53,818 nucleotides of DNA from a virus: the IMG/VR virus record IMGVR_UViG_3300034072_000606, positions 1 to 53,818 of that record, one strand, 5' to 3'. Both the position numbers and the translations under genes were made by a program. Every line of letters starts with the position of its first letter. The first letter of the stretch is position 1. Shown here one piece after another: positions 7,788 through 15,216 of this stretch. Below the pieces are notes generated by a model, which worked only from the letters and a program-made list of their open reading frames with translations, was not told the origin of the DNA and made no database searches.

Positions 7788-7816
7788 ACCTTATCCCCGG
7801 AGTGGATAACAGTCAA
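7788..7816 (-). promoter_or_regulatory. Promoter P2 (kinase / ThyA / polymerase operon)
   Basis: -35 TTGACT (7811-7816), 17-bp spacer, -10 TAAGGT (7788-7793) on the minus strand. A CGGGGATAA box overlaps the -10, as at P1, P4 and P7. The -35 overlaps the last codons of the upstream transferase gene. The spacing and box match the other promoters in this genome. Confidence 0.65.
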
Positions 7817-8649
7817 GCCTTGCCAGTTGGGTAAACTGCGAGTAGGTCTTGGGCTCCCCAAGCGGCCAGCTCGCGGCGATGGTCCTGGGTGTCTTTCCCG
7901 ATGAAGTAATGACCCTTCCGGGCGCTCTTCCACTTACACAGGACGGTCTCAACCTCCTGGATGTTACAAAATCGGGAACTGGATTTGCCTTTGAAACCGG
8001 GGGCTAAAATCCCCGCGTAAGCATCAAGCAACATCTCAACAACTCTCTGAGGCGTCATACCCAAGTTGCCAGTAGGGTCGAAAATGGTTGACATCATTTC
8101 AGCCCCCTCTCGGGGGTCCTTGTAGAGCGTGACCAACTCCTCTGGAAACGTGATTGGAACGCCCAAAACACGCTCAAGCATATCAGCGGCCTTGAACGCG
8201 ATCCACGGGCCGAACTGAGGCCAGTCCATAGCCTTGTTGACCTGTTCAAGTGTCCGGCAACCCTCAAGGCTGATCACCGCCTCTTCAGGGTGATTGAACC
8301 GGGACCTAAGCCATTCAACGCTGTCAACGCATTTCTGGCCGCGCCAGTGCCGACGCTCGTGCGCTCTGGGCCAACGAGCGCCGCCGCCCGGGATGCCTTG
8401 GGATTGAGGCCCGCATCCATCCGGGTTTTCTGCGGCAAGATGAAGATATTGCCAGAACCGAGTGCCGGAGTGATCGCTGATCCAATAGCTCGCGCCGACC
8501 GAATAGCAGCACCAGTAGGCGAGCATAAAGCGACGAAGGCGCGAGCCCTTGACATCCCATTCCGTCAGGCCGACATAAAGCGGGTCATGGTCATTGGTAA
8601 GAATGAGTTTCCGGCCCCATTCAACGGGGTTGTTGATCAGGTCTGTCAC
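7813..8649 (-). CDS. Putative amino-acid:DNA transferase (aGPT-PPlase superfamily)
   Basis: A 278-aa protein resembling the alpha-glutamyl/putrescinyl-thymine pyrophosphorylase group, now viewed as amino-acid:DNA transferases. Recognisable are the N-terminal RFMLAYWCCYSVGASYWI block, FWQYLHLAA near residue 65, a basic stretch ARWPRAHERRHWRG near 91-104, and FGPWIAFKAADMLERV near 147-162. By analogy it displaces pyrophosphate from activated 5-hmdU in DNA with an amino acid, glycine in characterised cases. Start is GTG 8649, overlapping the FAD gene stop (GTGA). It is a second member of the superfamily next to 5893-6870. Confidence 0.7.
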   Translation of the reverse strand: MTDLINNPVEWGRKLILTNDHDPLYVGLTEWDVKGSRLRRFMLAYWCCYSVGASYWISDHSGTRFWQYLHLAAENPDGCGPQSQGIPGGGARWPRAHERRHWRGQKCVDSVEWLRSRFNHPEEAVISLEGCRTLEQVNKAMDWPQFGPWIAFKAADMLERVLGVPITFPEELVTLYKDPREGAEMMSTIFDPTGNLGMTPQRVVEMLLDAYAGILAPGFKGKSSSRFCNIQEVETVLCKWKSARKGHYFIGKDTQDHRRELAAWGAQDLLAVYPTGKA

Positions 8650-9479
8650 GTCAAAGCCTCCAATAGCTTGGCAGCGGCCCAGCCGGCAGCTGCGGTTCCG
8701 TTCTTCCCTCCGCCCGTCAGGCTCCAGAGCCCCGGGGCAACTTCTTCCAGCGCCGCCGGATCGCTTGTCTGGGCGAAGGGTCTGACGCCGATCCGAACCT
8801 CACCGCCGCCTTGACCGGCGAAGTCGGATATGCGCTTGGTGGATTGCTCTTCCCGCAACCCGTCCCAATTCTTCTCAAGGATCGCCGTGCCGTCCCCGGC
8901 CCAGTGGAAGCCGTCACAGGAGAACCGAACCAGCTGCTTGTACGGAGCCCAAACAGATATCCGGTTGTCTTCAACTTCCTTGAAGAGGCGCAGGCTCAAG
9001 CCGACCTTGCCGACGACCGGGACGCCGGTGATGAGCTGACGGGTCCAAGCGCCGCAGGCGACGATGACGTGTTTGGCGTTCGCGTGGTCAAGAGGGTTAT
9101 CGGGATTCAGAAACCTCACCCGATTGCCCCCGGGGTATGTCGAAACTTTTATTACCTTTCGCCCTATCCAATCAGGCCATTTCGCGTCCCGATCCATCAC
9201 CACGTCCGGGTTGATCCATTCCGCGTTCACGGAAACCGGGCCAGCTTTGAGCGAGACGGTGCGCAGACCATACAGCCTGTCTAGGAGCCTGAAAGATCGC
9301 TCCACGTTGTCCTTGCCCATCTTCTGGAGCCAGGACGGTTTCATCAGGCACCCGGCGGCGCGAGACCCGGAGCGGGGCCGACCGTCATCAATGATCAACA
9401 CGTCCATTCCTGCGTCCCGGAGCGCCGCCCCGGCTATGGAGCCGAAGAGGCCCCCGCCTACGATGATGACGTCACGCAC
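8646..9479 (-). CDS. FAD-dependent oxidoreductase/lyase of the modification pathway
   Basis: A 277-aa FAD enzyme of the DAO (glycine/amine oxidase-like) fold. It has an N-terminal dinucleotide motif IIVGGGLFGSIAG (5-17), an acidic strand end (VLIIDD), HVIVACGAWT (about 138-147) and a C-terminal WSLTGGGKNGTAAA that closes on the FAD. DAO-like flavin lyases in phage thymine-modification loci act on the amino acid attached to the base, releasing an aminomethyl group. That fits its coupling to the transferase gene. Start is GTG 9479 with AAAAGGAGAACCAACA upstream. Free amino acid oxidation is an alternative. Confidence 0.8.
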   Translation of the reverse strand: MRDVIIVGGGLFGSIAGAALRDAGMDVLIIDDGRPRSGSRAAGCLMKPSWLQKMGKDNVERSFRLLDRLYGLRTVSLKAGPVSVNAEWINPDVVMDRDAKWPDWIGRKVIKVSTYPGGNRVRFLNPDNPLDHANAKHVIVACGAWTRQLITGVPVVGKVGLSLRLFKEVEDNRISVWAPYKQLVRFSCDGFHWAGDGTAILEKNWDGLREEQSTKRISDFAGQGGGEVRIGVRPFAQTSDPAALEEVAPGLWSLTGGGKNGTAAAGWAAAKLLEALT

Positions 9480-9820
9480 TGTTGGTTCTCCTTTTCTGAC
9501 CTCCGGCGATCCATGCGCCGGGATTGGTTGATTTCCTTCGGGACGTATTCAAGGCAATCCGGGTTGACGCACAGGCTGAAGACGCACTTGTGATCCCGGT
9601 CGTGACCTTTAGGGAGCGGCCCCTTTTTCCCGATCACCTCACACGCGAAGCGATGAGCCCGGACGCGACCGATCTTGCGGTTGACATAGAATGTCCCGTA
9701 CCACTTCTTGTTTCCCTGACCCCGGCTACGAGCCCCTGTCCAGAACCAGCACCCGCAAGGGAGCTTGTCCACGTGCTTCATAAACCGATCTATTTCGGCT
9801 TGGGTTGCTTGGATGGTCAT
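9458..9820 (-). CDS. HNH endonuclease
   Basis: A 120-aa HNH-type nuclease. The zinc-finger/HNH pattern is clear: CGCWFWTG near the N-terminus, AHRFACEVIGKKGPLPKGH, DHKC and the CVNPDCLE motif near residue 90, followed by a basic tail. Such free-standing nucleases in phages are often homing endonucleases. ATG 9820 has AAAAGGAGCACTAC upstream. It overlaps the FAD gene by 22 nt and sits at the upstream edge of the modification cluster, so it may have moved in or may help spread the cassette. Confidence 0.85.
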   Translation of the reverse strand: MTIQATQAEIDRFMKHVDKLPCGCWFWTGARSRGQGNKKWYGTFYVNRKIGRVRAHRFACEVIGKKGPLPKGHDRDHKCVFSLCVNPDCLEYVPKEINQSRRMDRRRSEKENQQCVTSSS

Positions 9821-9844
9821 GTAGTGCTCCTTTTCTACTGCCTC

Positions 9845-9872
9845 AGCCCCCGCACTCAAAGAGCCGGGGGCT
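9845..9872 (-). terminator. GC-rich hairpin between membrane protein and HNH genes
   Basis: AGCCCCCG at 9845-9852 pairs with CGGGGGCT at 9865-9872 (8 bp, 12-nt loop). It lies 24 nt after the membrane-protein stop and just ahead of the HNH leader. There is no T tract, so it may be an attenuator or an mRNA-stabilising stem rather than a full terminator. Confidence 0.45.
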
Positions 9873-9895
9873 GCGACAGTTCAATCAGGCGTCAG

Positions 9896-10117
9896 TCAGA
9901 TGGTACTCGGAACCGGCTCATCAGTGCGCGCCAGGAGGCGCTTCAGGAAAGAACGGGTCGGGGCCGGAGACGACCGGGCGACAGTGATCAGAGCGGCGAT
10001 GCCGGCGGCGAGGAAAAGGGTCTCAGCGGTGGGCTTGAAGGCAAGGACACTCAGCACCAGCGAGACGGTACTGATGAGCGTGATCAGAAAGTAACTGCGG
10101 AAATAACGGCGAACCAT
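9896..10117 (-). CDS. Small membrane protein, two transmembrane segments
   Basis: A 73-aa protein with a basic N-terminus, a hydrophobic segment YFLITLISTVSLVLSVLAF (about 8-26), a second segment AETLFLAAGIAALITVA (about 30-47) and a basic C-terminal tail. The N-in hairpin topology is holin-like, but it lies in the early region far from the lysis genes. ATG 10117 follows GGAGGCCATC. It is the first gene after promoter P3. Possible roles are superinfection exclusion or membrane remodelling; none can be shown. Confidence 0.7.
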   Translation of the reverse strand: MVRRYFRSYFLITLISTVSLVLSVLAFKPTAETLFLAAGIAALITVARSSPAPTRSFLKRLLARTDEPVPSTI

Positions 10118-10173
10118 GATGGCCTCCAAGTTGTTTGCGGTTGAAAGACGGGGACAACCCCATCAGCGGTATT

Positions 10174-10202
10174 AAGCTAACCCGGGATCGCGCCCGGGTC
10201 TA
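10174..10202 (-). promoter_or_regulatory. Promoter P3 with embedded palindrome
   Basis: -35 TAGACC (10197-10202), 17-bp spacer, -10 TAGCTT (10174-10179). The spacer contains an ACCCGGG/CCCGGGT inverted repeat, immediately after the stop codon of the Toprim gene. As at P1, one element may end the upstream transcript and start the next. It should drive 9896, 9458 and the FAD and transferase genes. Confidence 0.5.
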
Positions 10203-10207
10203 GCGCC

Positions 10208-11107
10208 TCAGTCCTGTCCTCCAAGCATCTCCATTGCGAGTGCGATCTGGTCTTTCTCCTCGACCTCGCGCAACAGGGACGCATCCCATATTGCCTCGTC
10301 GCGGATCATCTTCACGTTCCGCTCGATAAGGCGTTCAATGTATTTGGGGTCCAGTGCGTCAAGCTCCCAAGAGTGATCGCCGAACTCACGCCGATAGTCT
10401 TCAAACCGGCTATCAGTCTCCTTAGCCGGGTTTGGGGGCGGTTTGATTTCCTCAATCTGGTCCATGTTCAAGGCGAGACGTTGAACAGTGACAGGGGTGC
10501 CGGCAAATAGGCTCAGGCGCTCCCGGTTATCCCGCGTCATATCAAGCCCAGAGGGGTCGTGATCCCCGAGATGGAAGACGATGGGCCTCTGACCCTTTCG
10601 AACGTAATTGGCGAACCGTTGACCGGCCCTCCACTGCTCGCTCTGGCTGTTGTAGCCCTTGATAGCGAAGAAATTGACCCGTAGCTTGTTACAAATCCCG
10701 GCGATCACGCCCTCAAGCGCCTGCTTCTCGACCCAGACTTCAGGACGCCATTCTTGATCCGCCCACAAGTCCCGACGATAGGAATTATGAACGGCCTCCA
10801 GAGCTTGATTCGGATGCGTGTAGGTTTCGAGCCCCTTGAGGTTGCGGCCACGGTCTTCAATCGCCGTCCAGCTGACGAGACCCGCCATGCGTCCTTTGTT
10901 GATGACCGATCCAAGCATATTGTAAGATTGCTGCTTGTTCGGGATAAGGTCGCGAGCAACAAACTGATAGTACAGCTGACGCAGGGTCAGGGAGTAGCCT
11001 TGGGCCTCGTAGCTGTCGATGATCTGGTTCGCTTGTGCGATTAGATTGAGGGTGTCCTGCCGGAAGTTGGAGGACTCATAAGCCCTGAAGTGACCTTTCC
11101 CGCTCAT
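10208..11107 (-). CDS. Toprim-domain protein related to TopoVI-A/Spo11
   Basis: A 299-aa protein with a predicted Toprim fold: the acidic Glu127 in WVEKQALEGV and the D-x-D pair in GDHDPSGLDM (Asp182, Asp184). The N-terminal SLTLRQLYYQFVARDL segment resembles the winged-helix region of topoisomerase VI A subunits, where a Tyr attacks DNA; Tyr46/47 are candidates. No B subunit is present here. It may nick or process DNA in replication or recombination. It overlaps the DUF2786 gene by 4 nt (ATGA), so the two are probably co-translated. Confidence 0.7.
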   Translation of the reverse strand: MSGKGHFRAYESSNFRQDTLNLIAQANQIIDSYEAQGYSLTLRQLYYQFVARDLIPNKQQSYNMLGSVINKGRMAGLVSWTAIEDRGRNLKGLETYTHPNQALEAVHNSYRRDLWADQEWRPEVWVEKQALEGVIAGICNKLRVNFFAIKGYNSQSEQWRAGQRFANYVRKGQRPIVFHLGDHDPSGLDMTRDNRERLSLFAGTPVTVQRLALNMDQIEEIKPPPNPAKETDSRFEDYRREFGDHSWELDALDPKYIERLIERNVKMIRDEAIWDASLLREVEEKDQIALAMEMLGGQD

Positions 11108-12105
11108 TTCAACCTCGCAACACCGGAGGACTTGTGAGCGGTTTGGGGATCGATCCCGACTTTCTCAGCTGCGTCGTACCCGGCCCAATAGGTGCTGGAA
11201 TCAACATCCGACTTCGGCGAAGCGCGGCGACCGCCCCGACGACGAGCCCAATAAGCCTCATCCGCCTTGCGTTGCTTCTCCTCTTCCTTGCGCGCCTCCT
11301 CCGGGTTCGCTGCGGCCCATTCCGCATAAGCCTTCTCAGCCGCAGCGGCTTCTTCAGCGGCTTTCCGGCGAGCTTCGGCCTGCTTGGCGCTCCAGCCCTC
11401 GCCATAGATGAAGTCCATGTTGGCTTCCCGCTCGCTCTTGCGAACGTCCGCAATCGTCAGAGTGGTCGCGGTCGATACCCCGGCGCGGGCGGCTGCGTGC
11501 TCAGCCTTGCGCTTGCGTTCGGCTTCCTCTTCCTCCAGCTGGTCGCGGCGGTCTTGAACCTTCTCGATGATACGGGCAGCAGCACCCTTGCGATAAGACA
11601 CGGCCCAACGGGAGAACCGCTGAGTGTTGTCGTTGTCGAGCCGCTCCATGACAAGCCGCTCAATCGTCTGCTCAAGATAGGAAGCCATGGATTGAGTGAG
11701 CTTAACGTTGACGATGCGACCAACAACGCGGTGCTGGTATTGGATCGACCAGACGTCATCCTTGTAGGTTGTACCGTCCCATTGCTTCCGGTTGACCTCG
11801 CGGCGGTGCCATTTCCGGCTCGTCCAGTACACGCAGAAATTCAGCTCAGAGACTGCGCGCCAGAGGTCACGCTGGTAGAGATACACTCCTCCCTTATGCT
11901 TTGCGTCCTCGCGCCGCCCTGACGTGCCGGAGCCCTGCTCAACCATCGCCATATCGATGTTGTAAGCCGCGAGCATCTCCTGGGCCTTGGCAGCAGCTGC
12001 GGCGGCTTCGGCCTCGTTTCCCTTCTGCCGGTTGGCGAGAGCCAGAAGTTTCTCAACCTTCTGGATGATCTTGATTTGTTCTTCGCTGAGGTCTTGCTGG
12101 CTCAT
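11104..12105 (-). CDS. DUF2786 domain protein with Ala/Glu-rich coiled coil
   Basis: A 333-aa protein. The N-terminal about 60 residues match DUF2786 (KIIQKVEKLLALANRQKG, then AKAQEMLAAYNID). The middle holds a YLYQRDLWRAVSELNFCVYW block typical of the domain following DUF2786 in phage proteins. Residues about 190-300 are highly charged and Ala-rich (coiled coil). The ribosome site AGAAATGGAGCACGAG precedes ATG 12105; the upstream in-frame ATG at 12117 is part of that leader and is rejected. Function unknown; linkage to the Toprim gene suggests a shared DNA-metabolism role. Confidence 0.75.
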   Translation of the reverse strand: MSQQDLSEEQIKIIQKVEKLLALANRQKGNEAEAAAAAAKAQEMLAAYNIDMAMVEQGSGTSGRREDAKHKGGVYLYQRDLWRAVSELNFCVYWTSRKWHRREVNRKQWDGTTYKDDVWSIQYQHRVVGRIVNVKLTQSMASYLEQTIERLVMERLDNDNTQRFSRWAVSYRKGAAARIIEKVQDRRDQLEEEEAERKRKAEHAAARAGVSTATTLTIADVRKSEREANMDFIYGEGWSAKQAEARRKAAEEAAAAEKAYAEWAAANPEEARKEEEKQRKADEAYWARRRGGRRASPKSDVDSSTYWAGYDAAEKVGIDPQTAHKSSGVARLK

Positions 12106-12130
12106 CTCGTGCTCCATTTCTGCGCTGGTG

Positions 12131-12157
12131 GAAGGAAAAGGGGGCTCAAGCCCCCTT
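12131..12157 (-). terminator. Rho-independent terminator after the 12146 gene
   Basis: On the minus strand, AGGGGGC-TTGA-GCCCCCT is followed by TTTTCCTT. The perfect stem covers 12138-12157 and includes the last codons and stop of the 12146 gene. It precedes the leader of the DUF2786 gene, so that gene depends on read-through or an undetected start. Confidence 0.75.
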
Positions 12158-13123
12158 CTTTACCGTGTGGGGAACCGGGGCGGTCATACCGGACGGCAGA
12201 ACCAGGTGATAACAATCTTCTTCAAAGCGCTTGACGGTGCGGATGCCGTAGCCCTTGACCTTGTTCATATCCCAGTTCATACCGGACTTGACGCTGACTT
12301 CCTTCCAGGGCTTCGCGCCGCCGGAAAGGGCCTCCAACAGCTCCCGCATAGTTGCGCCTTGAACGCGGGAAAGCATATCGACCAGAATGGCCTGCTTGGA
12401 ACCGGCGCGGCAGGGGTACGCCTTCTTCATCGGGGGAAGGTTGATGCCGGTGCCGCGACGGGGGGCGACCGGGGCGGCTTTCTTCGCCGGGGCCGGGATC
12501 GGGGCTGCGTTTTTGGCGTCTGCTTCCTTGATCGATTTGGCGATTGATACCGCGAGCTGCTCAGCGCGAGCTTCGGCAAGGTCCTGGAGATTTGCCCAAA
12601 GGCGCTTAACACCTGCGTCCTTGGTGGCGAAGCGCGAGACTTCGGCGATACCGGTGTTGAGCTCCTTGGCGGTCGTGTTGTAGAGCGCGACGAGCTGAGG
12701 GCCGGTGAGGTCGTTGAGGTCTTCCTGAGAAGCAGCAACATAATGGTCGGTTGAGGAAGCAACACCCGCGTTGTCGGTGAACTGAACGGCGAGATTTGCG
12801 AGGTCGATGATTGCGATATTCTTGGTCATTTTCGGGTTCTCCTTTTCTTCGGTGACGTAGTGAGCGATGAGGTCGAAAGACCGAAGGGCCTTTGCGTACT
12901 GCTCGGGGGTGCGGTTAGCCTTGAGATAAGCGAATTGCGACCGAACCTCTTCAATGTAGCTTTCGGTCATCTGGTCGTCTTGCTCTGCATTTTCAAATCC
13001 AGCAAGGTCCCAGCAGGTCGGGCAGGTCTTGGAATCAGTGCCCTGCTCGCCGGTCCAACGCGTGAGGTGGTCGCAGCAAGAGCAGGTGAAAGTCGAGGAA
13101 CCTTTTACGAAAGTCGAAACCAT
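12146..13123 (-). CDS. Zn-finger plus DUF3489-like protein, possible two-gene fusion
   Basis: A 325-aa protein. The N-terminus has a treble-clef-like zinc site (CSCC near 14-17, CPTC near 34-37). The C-terminus, about residues 240-300 (SKQAILVDMLSRVQGATMREL, then a WDMNKVKGYGIRTVKR segment), resembles the DUF3489 winged-helix domain. An Ala/Pro/Lys linker separates the parts. At 12829 an in-frame ATG is preceded by AAAAGGAGAACCCGAAA, the same leader used by other genes here. So a 227-aa C-terminal protein is probably also made, or two genes have fused in frame. Start ATG 13123 has AGAAATGGAGAACGACA upstream. It may be a DNA-binding regulator. Confidence 0.7.
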   Translation of the reverse strand: MVSTFVKGSSTFTCSCCDHLTRWTGEQGTDSKTCPTCWDLAGFENAEQDDQMTESYIEEVRSQFAYLKANRTPEQYAKALRSFDLIAHYVTEEKENPKMTKNIAIIDLANLAVQFTDNAGVASSTDHYVAASQEDLNDLTGPQLVALYNTTAKELNTGIAEVSRFATKDAGVKRLWANLQDLAEARAEQLAVSIAKSIKEADAKNAAPIPAPAKKAAPVAPRRGTGINLPPMKKAYPCRAGSKQAILVDMLSRVQGATMRELLEALSGGAKPWKEVSVKSGMNWDMNKVKGYGIRTVKRFEEDCYHLVLPSGMTAPVPHTVKKGA

Positions 13124-13167
13124 TGTCGTTCTCCATTTCTAAGCCGGTGTCCACCGGGGATAAGAAC

Positions 13168-13196
13168 AACTTAAAGCAGTTTGACGATGAAGTAAA
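13168..13196 (-). promoter_or_regulatory. Promoter P8
   Basis: -35 TTTACT (13191-13196), 17-bp spacer, -10 TAAGTT (13168-13173), then 4 nt and an inverted TTATCCCCG box. The -10, gap and box have the same geometry as at P6. It drives 12146 and downstream genes. Confidence 0.6.
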
Positions 13197-13198
13197 GA

Positions 13199-13228
13199 GG
13201 CCCGGAGCAAAATAATTCGCTCCGGGCC
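13199..13228 (-). terminator. Terminator after ribonucleotide reductase
   Basis: A perfect 10-bp stem, GGCCCGGAGC (13199-13208) with GCTCCGGGCC (13219-13228), and a 10-nt AT-rich loop, 13 nt beyond the reductase stop. The minus-strand 3' flank is CTCTTTACTT, a weak T tract. The opposite flank is AAAAAATTTT, so it could work in both directions. Confidence 0.75.
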
Positions 13229-13241
13229 AAAAAATTTTACG

Positions 13242-14996
13242 TCAGGCGCATTCCCGCCGCCCGCTTTCGGGATCGATTGTACAAGAAGTCTGGACCGGAT
13301 CGGCATATGAGTTGGTGCCGCCGTCCTCCTCCTTCGGCTTGTCGCTCTTGCCTGTCAGCAGGGCCATGCGCTTGCCGTCAATATTGAACGTGGTACAGCC
13401 CTTGGCGCCACCTTCCCAAGCGGCCCAATAGAGCCCCTTGAAGTCCTCCCAGCTCATCGACCCGTCCATGTTACAGGTCTTGGAGACTGCGGAATCAACC
13501 CACTTCTGAACGGTCGTCAGGACAGCGATATGCTCCTGGGCCGTTACTTCCGAAGCGCGACGACCCCGGACGCCGAAGTTGGCAACGCCGTAATCTTCAA
13601 TTTCGACAAGCTCCTGACCGGCGGGCGTGTTAACCGGACGGGCAGTGATGTAGTCGAATACCGGTTCACAACCAGAGCTGACGTTGTCGGCGCAAAGGCT
13701 GATGGTGCCGGTCGGCGCTTCGGAAGTCAGATGGGAGTTGCGGATGCCGTGACGCTCGATAAGAGCTTGAACGTCGCCGGGAAGCTGCTTGATGAACGGG
13801 GCGTCCAGATAGCGATGATCGAAGAGCGGGAACGGACCCTTTTCAGCGGCGAGAAGAGCCGAAGCACGATAGCACTCAACCGCGATTGTCTTGAACACTT
13901 CTTCCGTCCAAGCGAGGAACCCCGGGGAGCCGTACACGTGCCCAAGGGCCTCGCCGGCATTCGCCAGACCGGTGACGCCGAGACCCATGCGGCGCTTCTC
14001 CTTGGCCTCTCGTTCCTGCTCCGGGAGCGGATAGCGGGCGCGATCCACAACGTTGTCCATAGCGCGGACAACGTGCGGGATATCGGCTCGCAGCTGCTCC
14101 CAATCGAAGTCCCAGGATGCTTCGTCCAGCGTTCTGACGGTCTTCGGGACGATGTATTTGACCAGATTGAAGGAACCGAGAAGGCAAGCGCCGAACGGGG
14201 GCAGGGGCTGCTCACCGCAAGGATTGGTCGCCGCGAGGGTTTCGCAATACTTGAGGTTGTTCATGTTGTTGATCGTATCGATAAACAACACGCCGGGTTC
14301 AGCCCAGTCCCATGTCGAGCGCATAATGGCTTCCCACAGGTTGCAGGCGTCCACTTCCTTGTAGACTTCACCGCCCCACCGGAGATGGAACGTGCGACCG
14401 TCACGGACGGCTTCCATGAATTCATCGGTGACAGCGATTGAGATGTTGAACCCGGTTAGCTTGTCCGTGTTCTGCTTGGCGTGAAGAAATTCTTCGATGT
14501 CCGGGTGATCGACCCGCAACACGCCCATCTGAGCACCGCGACGATGCCCAGAGGAGGCGACGCAACGGCAGATCGCGTCGAAGACCTCCATGAAGGAGAC
14601 CGGGCCGGAGGAATGTGATTGAAGCTTCCTGATGAGAGCCCCTTTGGGCCGGAGCTTGCTGAAATCGTAACCGATCCCGCCGCCCATTCGCATCGTCGCA
14701 GCTGCCTCGGTCGCACGCTGCATAATATTGCCGTCGCCGTGAACGAAGCTGTCTTCAATCGTCCCGGACACGAAGCAATTGTAAGGGGTTGTGGATCGTA
14801 TCGACCCCATAGCCGATTGAACGCGGCCTGCCGGCATAAAGCGCATGTCCATCGCGATATCGCGGAAAGCGTGGAAATGCTCGTCATTGTCTTTCATCGC
14901 ACTGCTGAATCGGTTGACGCCTTCTCTGAAATCCTCGCCGTCGCCGCGATACTTCATTGAGTGGAAATAGTCACCCACTCTGGTCTTCGGTCCCAT
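13242..14996 (-). CDS. nrdJ: Class II (adenosylcobalamin-dependent) ribonucleotide reductase
   Basis: A 584-aa ribonucleotide reductase converting ribonucleotides to deoxyribonucleotides. The redox Cys74 (YNCFVSG) and the active-site NPCGEQ (Asn258, Cys260, Glu262) are intact, with GGGIGYDFSKLRP near residues 105-117. There is no small radical-generating subunit gene nearby and no N-terminal ATP cone, which fits the monomeric B12-dependent class. No intein interrupts it. ATG 14996 is chosen (AGGAG upstream); ATG 15002 would abut the ribosome site. The host must supply cobalamin. It overlaps the preceding small gene by 26 nt. Confidence 0.92.
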   Translation of the reverse strand: MGPKTRVGDYFHSMKYRGDGEDFREGVNRFSSAMKDNDEHFHAFRDIAMDMRFMPAGRVQSAMGSIRSTTPYNCFVSGTIEDSFVHGDGNIMQRATEAAATMRMGGGIGYDFSKLRPKGALIRKLQSHSSGPVSFMEVFDAICRCVASSGHRRGAQMGVLRVDHPDIEEFLHAKQNTDKLTGFNISIAVTDEFMEAVRDGRTFHLRWGGEVYKEVDACNLWEAIMRSTWDWAEPGVLFIDTINNMNNLKYCETLAATNPCGEQPLPPFGACLLGSFNLVKYIVPKTVRTLDEASWDFDWEQLRADIPHVVRAMDNVVDRARYPLPEQEREAKEKRRMGLGVTGLANAGEALGHVYGSPGFLAWTEEVFKTIAVECYRASALLAAEKGPFPLFDHRYLDAPFIKQLPGDVQALIERHGIRNSHLTSEAPTGTISLCADNVSSGCEPVFDYITARPVNTPAGQELVEIEDYGVANFGVRGRRASEVTAQEHIAVLTTVQKWVDSAVSKTCNMDGSMSWEDFKGLYWAAWEGGAKGCTTFNIDGKRMALLTGKSDKPKEEDGGTNSYADPVQTSCTIDPESGRRECA

Positions 14997-15216
14997 TTTC
15001 ATCTCCTGGGTTTGCCTGGGTCAATCCCCCTACCCTATTCCCACTGGAACTAGGGGTCAACACTCTCCTGATGGTGTTTGCGGACTCATCAAGGAGTTGT
15101 AAGGCCGCTTCCAAAGCGACCCGTTTCACCTGACGCTTTTCGAGCATCAGAGCTAAAAGCCCGGTGGCCCGGGCGGCGGCTTTGTGAGCCGCTTCTAGTT
15201 GTTCACCCGCCGACAA
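14971..15216 (-). CDS. Hypothetical helical protein
   Basis: An 81-aa protein between the SF1 helicase and the reductase. It is predicted helical and Ala-rich (EQLEAAHKAAARATGLLALM), then a second helix (LEAALQLLDESANTIRRVL) and a disordered Gly/Asn-rich tail. The start is uncertain: TTG 15216 overlaps the helicase stop, and no ATG precedes the first helix. The long overlaps on both sides suggest coupling. Function unknown. Confidence 0.5.
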   Translation of the reverse strand: MSAGEQLEAAHKAAARATGLLALMLEKRQVKRVALEAALQLLDESANTIRRVLTPSSSGNRVGGLTQANPGDENGTEDQSG

